Assembly (NCBI GenBank): GCA_029940115.1
Contig: JAOZRQ010000267.1
Location: 1 to 9,210, forward strand
Direction: 5' to 3'
DNA: 9,210 nt
Source: Desulfobacterales bacterium
GTDB taxonomy: Bacteria > Desulfobacterota > Desulfobacteria > Desulfobacterales > 4be13
The notes beneath the pieces were generated by a model, which worked only from the letters and a program-made list of their open reading frames with translations, did no database searches and was not told the origin of the DNA. This document shows, piece by piece, positions 1 to 6,300 of the stretch (positions within the stretch are counted from its first letter, which is position 1; each line of letters begins with the position of its first letter). The translations under genes were made by a program, and so were the position numbers.

Positions 1-18
1 CTGGATTTGGCAATCCAG
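1..18. repeat. Short perfect palindrome at left edge
   Basis: CTGGATT (1-7) and AATCCAG (12-18) are perfect inverted repeats around a 4-base TGGC loop. A related but decayed palindrome with GATT/AATC arms and a TGCC loop occurs at 9088-9099. It could be a small dispersed palindrome or the stem of a structured intergenic RNA. Nothing else in 1-64 is recognisable. Confidence 0.5.
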
Positions 19-86
19 GCCGAGCAAGGTTGGTCCAAACGATGATCAAGGTCAATCAGAACTTATGCCAGGAAAAAAACAAATGA
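1..86 (+). other. Possible 3' end of an upstream gene
   Basis: Two forward frames are open from the left edge. One ends at TGA 43-45 (last residues AEQGWSKR). The other ends at TGA 84-86 and overlaps the ATG at 83 as ATGA, an arrangement typical of translationally coupled genes. Molybdenum hydroxylase large subunits are usually encoded next to [2Fe-2S] and FAD subunits, so an upstream partner gene would be expected. The visible 15-28 residues are too few to identify a family, and either frame may be open by chance. Confidence 0.2.
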
Positions 87-2581
87 AACCCTACCGTTTT
101 ATCGGAACCGAATCCCCCAGACCCGACGCGCCAGAGAAGGTCGCGGGCAAGGCGATTTACATTCACGACCTTGTGAGACCCGGCATGCTTTACGGAAAGA
201 TCAGGTACAGCGACCATGCCCACGCGGTGATAAAGCATGTTGACACCTCGGCGGCCGAAAAGCTCCCTGGCGTCCGGGCCGTGATTACCGGATACAACAC
301 CCCGGAGATACGGATCGGCTTCATCAGAGACAATTTTGCCCTGAAAAAGGGGAAGGTCCGGCAGTTCCGTGATGAGGTGGCCGCGGTGGCCGCCATTGAT
401 CCGGACATCGCAGCGGAGGCGGCCGCGCTGATCCGGGTGGAATACGAAGAGCTTCCCGGGGTGTTCACCCCCGAGGACGCACTGAAACCGGACGCGCCGC
501 TGATACACGAGGCAGACCCCCGGGGCCGGCATAGAACAGACAACATCGTCCCGGTTCCCTGGACATTCACCGCCGGGGATGTGGAAAAGGCGAGGCAGGA
601 GGCCGCCTATGTTGCCGAAGATCATTTTCAGACCCCGGCGGTTCAGCAGTCATGTCTCGGAACGGCCGGCTGCATTGCCGAATTCGATCTTCAGAACAAC
701 CTGCTCATCCACACCAAGACCCAGATTCCCTTCCTTGCCCAGAACGACTTCAACCGGGCCCTTGCCGCCATGGGGCTTAAGGGGAGGAACACCCGGATTG
801 TGGTGCCCACCTTGGGCGGCGGATTCGGCACAGGACTCGACACGCACGGGCATGAATACATCGCGGTCCTGCTGGCGTACAAGACCGGCAGGCCAGTCAA
901 GATCGTTCTGACTCGAAAGGAGGAGTTCGCCTGCCAATCGCCCCGACAACCCTCAAAGACCCACATCATCCAAGGATGCGACAGGGAGGGCCGGCTCACC
1001 TTCAGGAACATCCGAATGCTTCTGGACAACGGAGCATACACCTCCTGGGGCGCGACGACCCCAAGCGTGATGATGCTCCCCATATCCTCCATCTATCGAG
1101 TCTCCAACATATTCTATGAGACCCAGATCGTCTATACCAACAACACTTACTGCCAAGCCATGCGAGGATACGGAAACCCCCAGGCCGCTTGGGCGTTGGA
1201 GAGCAACTTGGATCAATTGGCGGAGGCCGCGGGCATCGATCCTTTTGAATTCCGGATGATCAATCGGAACCTCCCGGATGACATCACCCCCATGGGACTC
1301 GTGATCTCCACCTGCGGCATGAAGGAATGCCTCGAGGCGGTGGCGGACAAACTCGAATGGAAGAGAAAACGGCGAGCGGCGAGCGGCCAGCGGCCAGCGG
1401 CAAGCGGTCAGCGGGCCAGCATTCAGAACCCAGAACCCAGTGCCGCTCGCCCCTCGCCGCTCGCCCCTCATCCCTCACCTCTCGCCCCTCGCCCCTCGCC
1501 TCGCCGCCGAGGCGTCGGCATGGCCTGCCTCTTCCATGTGGGCGGTTCGGGCCGGGTCTATCGTTCGGATGGCACCGGCATCATCATGAAGCTGGATGAC
1601 TTTGGGAATGTCTCCGTGTTCACTGGCGGCGTGGAGATGGGGCAGGGGTTCCATTCCGCACTTGCTTTGGCTTCGGCTGAAGCCCTCGGTGTGACCCCGG
1701 ACCGGGTGACCATTGTATCCGGGGATACGGCCATATGCCCTTGGGACGTGGGAACCCATGCCAGCCGGGGCGCGTTCACGTCCTGCAACGCGGCGATCAT
1801 GGCCGCTGAAAAGGCTCGGGAGAGGATTTTCAAGATGGCATCCGAACATTTCATCCCCCGGATCCAGTTCAAGCTGAAGTCGCGAAAGAAGCGGGAACCG
1901 GAGTTTGACATCCCGGATCTCGGGTATGAGAGATGTGATCCATCCGATTTCGACATGCAGGAGAACCGCGTGTTTCTGAAGCAGCGGCCGGATGATCCAA
2001 TCCTCAACCTGACCCTTGAGGAGATTCTGAAGGAGGCCCACTACAAAGAACAGGGGACAATGATCGTGACCGAGGCCTTTTATGATCCGTGCAATGAGAT
2101 GCTCAACGCGAAGACCTGCCGGGGCAATCTCTCCGCGACCTATATTTTCGGTGCCCAGGGTGCGGAGGTGGAGGTGGACATGGAGACTGGAAAGGTTAAG
2201 GTGCTTCAGTTTGTCGCGGCCCATGATGTGGGCCGGGTCATCAACCCCCAGACCCTCAAAGGACAGGTTTACGGCGGCATCATGCAGGGCCTCGGGTACG
2301 CGCTTTGCGAGGAGTATAAAAGCGACAAGGGTCGAAACATGAACCCCGATTTTTTGGATTATAAAATCCTCTCCGCTCTTGACGCGGATTTCCCCATTCA
2401 CATCGAGCTGATTGAGACGGACGATCAAGAAGGGCCTTTCGGCGCGAAAGGGGTGGGAGAACCCGGACTCGTGCCAGTGGCGCCGGCCATTGCCAACGCG
2501 ATTTACCACGCGGTGGGGATTCGGATCAGGGACCTTCCGATTACGGCGGAGAAGATTATGGCATCAATCAAATACAGATGA
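83..2581 (+). CDS. Xanthine dehydrogenase family protein, molybdopterin-binding (large) subunit
   Basis: Large catalytic subunit of a molybdenum hydroxylase, which hydroxylates or dehydroxylates aromatic or heterocyclic substrates with electrons passed through [2Fe-2S] and FAD subunits; probably cytoplasmic. Numbering from ATG 83 (832 aa): N-terminal a/b hammerhead domain about 15-125, first molybdopterin-binding domain about 145-395, second about 477-815. Visible motifs are GGGFG (245-249), RGYGNPQ (361-367), VEMGQG (517-522), DVGTHASR (555-562), DVGRVINP (715-722) and GAKGVGEPG (787-795), in which Glu793 matches the conserved catalytic glutamate. Start 83 is preferred because AGGA lies at 70-73, nine bases upstream; ATG 65 (six residues longer) has only a distant AAGG. 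The usual length is about 750-780; the excess is partly a repeat-derived insert at residues 428-476. The motif set resembles 4-hydroxybenzoyl-CoA reductase alpha and related enzymes more than true xanthine dehydrogenase, but the substrate cannot be fixed. Partner subunits are not in the window. Confidence 0.93.
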   Translation: MKPYRFIGTESPRPDAPEKVAGKAIYIHDLVRPGMLYGKIRYSDHAHAVIKHVDTSAAEKLPGVRAVITGYNTPEIRIGFIRDNFALKKGKVRQFRDEVAAVAAIDPDIAAEAAALIRVEYEELPGVFTPEDALKPDAPLIHEADPRGRHRTDNIVPVPWTFTAGDVEKARQEAAYVAEDHFQTPAVQQSCLGTAGCIAEFDLQNNLLIHTKTQIPFLAQNDFNRALAAMGLKGRNTRIVVPTLGGGFGTGLDTHGHEYIAVLLAYKTGRPVKIVLTRKEEFACQSPRQPSKTHIIQGCDREGRLTFRNIRMLLDNGAYTSWGATTPSVMMLPISSIYRVSNIFYETQIVYTNNTYCQAMRGYGNPQAAWALESNLDQLAEAAGIDPFEFRMINRNLPDDITPMGLVISTCGMKECLEAVADKLEWKRKRRAASGQRPAASGQRASIQNPEPSAARPSPLAPHPSPLAPRPSPRRRGVGMACLFHVGGSGRVYRSDGTGIIMKLDDFGNVSVFTGGVEMGQGFHSALALASAEALGVTPDRVTIVSGDTAICPWDVGTHASRGAFTSCNAAIMAAEKARERIFKMASEHFIPRIQFKLKSRKKREPEFDIPDLGYERCDPSDFDMQENRVFLKQRPDDPILNLTLEEILKEAHYKEQGTMIVTEAFYDPCNEMLNAKTCRGNLSATYIFGAQGAEVEVDMETGKVKVLQFVAAHDVGRVINPQTLKGQVYGGIMQGLGYALCEEYKSDKGRNMNPDFLDYKILSALDADFPIHIELIETDDQEGPFGAKGVGEPGLVPVAPAIANAIYHAVGIRIRDLPITAEKIMASIKYR
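1371..1509 (+). repeat. In-frame heptanucleotide repeat array inside the molybdoenzyme gene
   Basis: Six GNNAGCG heptamers run back to back at 1372-1413. CAGAACC occurs twice at 1424-1437. Eight heptamers of the form NCTCNCC (GCTCGCC, CCTCGCC and variants) run from 1445 to 1500. The two sides are inverted: the 13 bases at 1371-1383 are the perfect reverse complement of 1453-1465. Three heptamers equal seven codons, so the right half encodes a Pro/Ser/Leu/Ala seven-residue repeat (PLAPHPS, PLAPRPS). The array has no stop in the gene's frame and lies just before the conserved GVGMACLFH stretch that opens the second molybdopterin-binding domain, so it probably forms an exposed linker loop. Confidence 0.88.
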
Positions 2582-2582
2582 C

Positions 2583-2590
2583 AAAGGAGG
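2583..2590 (+). promoter_or_regulatory. Strong Shine-Dalgarno for the antitoxin gene
   Basis: AAAGGAGG is a near-perfect anti-16S match two bases after the molybdoenzyme stop codon, with a 12-base spacer to ATG 2603. It shows the small downstream gene is meant to be translated, probably from the same transcript as the upstream gene since only 21 bases separate them. Confidence 0.75.
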
Positions 2591-2602
2591 ATACAATCAA
2601 CC

Positions 2603-2866
2603 ATGCAAAGAGACTTTTCCATTTCGCAAACGAAGAGGAACTTCTCATCCATCGTCCATGAGGTCGAGGAGGGGTCTTCGGTGAGGCTGACAAGGCGCGG
2701 CAAACCGGTGGCTGTCTTGCTCTCGATTCATGAATACGAAAGGCTGAATCAGGAAAAACCGGAGTCCGACTTTTTGGAAGACCGGGTGGCCTCTCGCCAG
2801 ACCATAGGGAAGGAGGGGATCGAAACAAGGAAGGAGGGGATCGAAACCTCTCCCCGCCATTCCTGA
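2603..2866 (+). CDS. Phd/YefM-family antitoxin with repeat-derived C-terminus, no toxin partner
   Basis: 87-residue protein. Residues 5-50 (FSISQTKRNFSSIVHEVEEG, then SVRLTRRGKPVAVLLSIHEYERL) match the Phd/YefM antitoxin fold: an N-terminal DNA-binding and dimer region with the typical RRGKPVAVLLS strand and EYERL helix. Family members bind their own promoter, and their C-terminal tail neutralises a partner toxin (PIN, RelE or Doc type). Here the tail is odd: residues 70-75 and 77-82 are both KEGIET, encoded by a 21-nt tandem repeat (2809-2847), and the last codons lie in repeat unit A, whose base change creates the stop. No toxin frame follows; 2867-3379 is repeat DNA. It may be a truncated orphan antitoxin that lost its toxin-binding end and partner, or a solitary regulator. 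The family call is firm; current function is uncertain. Confidence 0.8.
   Translation: MQRDFSISQTKRNFSSIVHEVEEGSSVRLTRRGKPVAVLLSIHEYERLNQEKPESDFLEDRVASRQTIGKEGIETRKEGIETSPRHS
2809..2847 (+). repeat. 21-nt tandem repeat in the antitoxin 3' end
   Basis: The 18-nt core GAAGGAGGGGATCGAAAC occurs exactly at 2809-2826 and again at 2830-2847, with a 21-nt period. The period is a multiple of three and repeats the residues KEGIET in the encoded protein. It is only two copies, too short and too closely spaced to be a CRISPR array. Confidence 0.85.
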
Positions 2867-2926
2867 GAAAGCAGGAATCCACAGTTTCCCTGATGCTGAA
2901 AAATGGATCCCACGTTCGCGGGAATG
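2858..2926. repeat. Double-hairpin dispersed repeat, unit A
   Basis: 69-nt unit, 66 of 70 aligned positions identical to unit B (3088-3157). It has two hairpins: a first based on ATTCCTG/CAGGAAT, and a decayed second ending CGCGGGAATG. Relative to unit B, a C-to-A change in the first loop gives TGA at 2864-2866, which stops the antitoxin frame. The second hairpin is followed by six T at 2933-2938, so the unit might weakly terminate forward transcription. Confidence 0.85.
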
Positions 2927-3097
2927 ACAGGCTTTTTTGCCGAATTTCCGGCATCTTTCATTTTGGCTGAAAGGTGGTTCACACTTTTCAGTTTGTAGTT
3001 CCGCCTTCAGGCGGTCTCGCACCGCCGAGAGGCGGAACTGCAAACTGAAATGCAAACCCATAAATGAAAGATGCCGAATTTCCCTGTCATTCCTGCG
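2917..3097. repeat. Nested imperfect palindrome between repeat units A and B
   Basis: Three layers of inverted repeats share one centre. The outer arms 2917-2931 and 3083-3097 match at 14 of 15 bases. The middle arms GGCATCTTTCATTT (2950-2963) and its reverse complement (3062-3075) match perfectly over 14 bases. The inner arms 2987-3006 and 3030-3049 match at 19 of 20. The inner segment itself has two mini-hairpins, CCGCC-TTCA-GGCGG (3001-3014) and CCGCC-GAGA-GGCGG (3022-3035). No coding potential is credible here; it looks like repeat elements inserted into one another. Confidence 0.8.
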
Positions 3098-3157
3098 AAA
3101 GCAGGAATCCACAGTTTCCCTGATGATGAAAAATGGATTCCCGCGTTCGCGGGAATG
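3088..3157. repeat. Double-hairpin dispersed repeat, unit B
   Basis: 70-nt intact copy with two 8-bp hairpins: ATTCCTGC-GAAA-GCAGGAAT (3089-3108, a GNRA-type tetraloop) and ATTCCCGC-GTTC-GCGGGAAT (3137-3156). The second matches the ATTCCC-N8-GGGAAT form known in Neisseria as dRS3; similar palindromes occur in many proteobacteria. Five T at 3162-3166 follow the second stem, so it could act as a factor-independent terminator for the upstream forward operon. Confidence 0.85.
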
Positions 3158-3166
3158 CCAGTTTTT
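3137..3166 (+). terminator. Possible terminator for the molybdoenzyme-antitoxin transcript
   Basis: A perfect 8-bp GC-rich stem (3137-3144 with 3149-3156, loop GTTC) is followed five bases later by TTTTT (3162-3166). It lies about 270 bases past the antitoxin stop. The gap between stem and T-run is longer than ideal, and the hairpin belongs to a dispersed repeat, so termination is only a possibility. Confidence 0.35.
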
Positions 3167-3303
3167 CTGATTATAACGGATTTAGGGAGCCCTGTGAACG
3201 TGCCCGCAAACTTGAGCTTGAACTTGATGACGTGAACATTCGTTCATGTTCACGTTCACGTTTACGTTTACGTTTAAGGCTCCCCTAAATCCGTTATAAT
3301 CAG
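3167..3303. mobile_element. MITE-like element with terminal inverted repeats
   Basis: Left arm 3167-3191 begins CTGATTATAACGG; right arm 3278-3303 is its reverse complement with one extra G. Directly outside both arms is the same octamer CAGTTTTT (3159-3166 and 3304-3311), as expected of an 8-bp target duplication. The interior has no gene. It holds hexamer arrays (AACTTG, AGCTTG, AACTTG at 3209-3226; CACGTT twice and TACGTT twice at 3251-3274) and a perfect 9-bp hairpin CGTGAACAT/ATGTTCACG (3231-3254). There is no transposase, so it would need one in trans. The T-rich octamer could match by chance. Confidence 0.7.
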
Positions 3304-3331
3304 CAGTTTTTTTGGGCTGAATGAATGGAGA

Positions 3332-3359
3332 CTTCCGAAGCTTGAAAACACTTCGGAAG
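3332..3359 (-). terminator. Hairpin after the giant gene, possible terminator
   Basis: CTTCCGAAG (3332-3340) and CTTCGGAAG (3351-3359) form a perfect 9-bp stem with a 10-base loop, 20 bases beyond the reverse-strand stop codon. On the reverse strand no U-run follows directly, so it is a weak candidate for factor-independent termination; it may instead stabilise the 3' end. Confidence 0.4.
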
Positions 3360-3379
3360 CCTATTTCATGAGACCGGAA

Positions 3380-6300
3380 TCACTTGGGCGAGATCCCGTC
3401 CTCAGTTGTCTCATCCAACACATACCCGTCCGAATTGTACAACTGAATGAGCCGCAACAGCTCGCTCAGGCTGATGCGCCAGTCGGTGGGATTGTAGTCC
3501 GAATTGTGGGCCGCACAGCTCATGTCACCCGTTCCGCCCCCATATCCATCCTCTCCGTCCGGATCGCAGTGATAGACACCGATGTTGTAAAGCTGAATCA
3601 CCCGGAGCATCTCCGAAAGGCTGATTCGGTTATCCGTGTCGGCATCTGCGCTGTGGTGTGTGCCAACAGCGACGGCCCTTTCAAAAGACCCCATGTCCAC
3701 CGTTCCCACAACCCGAGGATTGCCGACCGCGTCGAACTGAACCGATTCAACACCGCCGTACGTCAGAAGCACATCATCGCCGGCGTCAATGGCCGGAGAG
3801 GCCGACCTCAGGCGCAGGTCCATCTTGTCCGCATCCACGAGCATCGGATCCGTGGCAAGGTTGCCTTCCCCGTCCCATCCGCCTTCCACGATGCTGTGCA
3901 TGACCAAGGTTTCACTGTCGGAGCCGACATCCCTGCTCCTGGAAGCGTCGAATATCTGGTACCCGCCATCCACGGCAATGTTGTCCCACAGAATGCTGTT
4001 CACGATGATCGGGTTGCTGTTGTCCTCATTGCAAATTGCCCCGCCATAGTCCAATGCCTCATTGTTGACAAAGGTGGCGTTGATGATCACCGGCATGCTG
4101 TTCTCAAGGTTGTACATCGCACCGCCGTTGTCTCCAAAATTGCCGACAAAGGTGGCATTGACGAGCACCGGCCAGCTCCAGTCCCGGTTGAACATGGCTG
4201 CCCCGTCACCGCCCATGTTGCCGTCAAAGGTGACATTGATCATCAGCGGATCGCCGTGTTGGTTGTACATCGCACCCCCGCGATACTCCGCGTAGTTGTC
4301 CGCAAACACGATGTTCCGAAGCGTGGGATCGCTGTTGTCGTTGAACATGCCCGCGCCGACCCGATTCCGCCAGCTTACATCCACCGCGTTTCCGTCACAG
4401 ATGGTGAAGCCGTCCAGAACCGTATCCCTATAAGTGTCAATGGCAGTGACCACATGGAAGCTGTTGTCCTCATCGTCGCCCGCCACACCGATGTCGCCGG
4501 TGAGGATGGTGAGATTGTCTCGACAGTTCCGCTGGTCGCGACGCGTCTCGGTGCCGTCAAAGCCGCCGTAGATGGCAATGCTCTTCGGGAGACGGAAGGT
4601 CGCCTCCCGGTCATCCGTGTATCCGCCATCTTCCAGATCATGGTCGGGCCGGTAAGTTCCTCCCGCGACCCATATCTCATCCCCGGGCAGGGCAATGGCC
4701 AGCGCGCTTTGCAACTGGATGAAGGCATGGGTCCAGGAACTTCCCATGTTCCCGCCTGCGGCCTCGGCATCCACATAGAGGACTGCGCCGTGGGGCATCA
4801 GACAGGATGGACCGCTGAACGCGCTCTCACCGTCCGCGTAGACCGCGGTGACCGCGTAGCACTGGTCGATCCACATCGGGGGGGTCTCGTCGGTGAAGGT
4901 GTCTCCGGTCACCGGCGTCTCCGTGATTTTGACGCTGTTCCGATACATATGATAGCCCTGCACACCGGTTGCGGAGACAGGGGGCCAGCTGATCGTCACG
5001 CCGTCGCCAGATATCTGGGTCTCCGGGGTGACAGGCGTTCTCGGGTCAAAGGAGATCTGATCCAGCCATCCGGAATCCTCGCCCTCGCTCACGCTTCCGT
5101 CCTTCTCATAGGCCCATCTCAGATCATGGGAGCCCAGTGGGAGCTCCACATGTTCCTCGTGCCAGTCCACCTCCCCGGAGATCTGGGTCGCGAGTTCATC
5201 ATCAATGTAGAAGCTGAGATAATCCCAGTTCTCTTCCGACGACACCTTCCAGTGGAACACGACTCTGCCCGGACCGGTGAGGGTCGTGGAGACCTCAACG
5301 GTCTGATTGTCAGCGATGTCGCCGTTCTGGATCGCGTCGGATCCGTCAGAGGTGATCTCTCTCTGGGTGAGCCATTCGAAATCGCCTGAGAATGTCCATG
5401 CCAGCTCGGTGTTGTCAAGTGCCTCACCCGGATCTTCCGTGGTCAGCTGAAAATCTCGTCGAACAACGCCAAGCTGCGGCACGGTGGCCATCCCCTGATC
5501 AGACACATATCCGGGCCGGAACACGCTCAGATTCGCAGACCCGCTCGCGGGGAGATACAGAGAATAGAACCCGCTGTTCCCGGCAGGCTGGTCAGGCATC
5601 GCGGCAGTGGCCGCGGCATGGCCCTGGCCGTCATCAATGGTGGCAAGGCTGAGGAACTGCCCGGTGGTGACATTGGATACATTCCCGACCACCAGTCCCC
5701 CGCTTGCAGGAACGCCACAGGGCAACACGTTCGGATCATAGACCCTCACGTCGTCTATCTGCCAAAACACCTCATAAAACGCGTTGGAGTGATGGAAGCG
5801 GATCCTCACGTCGGCCTGCCCCGCGGCCTGCCCGGTGATGTCAATGGCGGCCCGCTGAGGCCCCCGGTCATCATTCCCTGTCCGTGTCCAGATGGTGGTC
5901 CACGTCGCGCCGCCGTCATTGCTGACATTCACATCGGCAACATCGGCACCGCTGAACGTGTCGAAGTCGTATTTGAAGTCGAGCGTCACCTGAGTGAGAG
6001 CGGAGCAGTCAATGGCCGGGCTTGTCAGTTCCGTATCCATGTTCACCTCGCCGGCATGGTCGCTGTCGGAGATGGCAAAGCATCCCGATCCACCAGTCTG
6101 ATTCTCACGTCCGCCCGGATCGTCAAATGCCCAGACATCCCCGGCACCGATGGTGTCATTCACCATCCATCCGCTGGGAAGGCTGCAATTGTCAAAGGTC
6201 TCAAGGAACATGCCGCCGAGTTGATATCCGGGCGCGCCACACCCGCTGTCGGCGTTCAGGGCGAAGTCCACAGCGGTCTCCGAAGCGGCCACTGTCTGGG

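Noticed and set aside
1371..1509. Frameshift or pseudogene in the molybdoenzyme gene
   Set aside because: The frame is continuous through the insert, and all downstream motifs, including the catalytic Glu, are read in the same frame.
1475..2509. 344-codon reverse-strand frame within the molybdoenzyme gene
   Set aside because: It is opposite conserved molybdopterin-binding motifs, and its own translation lacks any family features.
2809..2847. Possible CRISPR array ending in GATCGAAAC
   Set aside because: Only two copies with a 3-base gap. There is no room for spacers and there are no cas genes.
2568..3170. Small open frames on both strands in the repeat region (for example 2645-3112 reverse and 2937-3170 forward)
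   Set aside because: They read through palindromic repeats. Residues such as SFLRKQEST are typical translations of the ATTCCTGCGAAAGCAGGAAT repeat, not a protein.
3368..5389. 673-codon open frame on the forward strand
   Set aside because: It lies wholly antisense to the carboxypeptidase gene, whose domains and catalytic motifs are unmistakable. Its translation has no recognisable domain and follows from the codon bias of the real gene.
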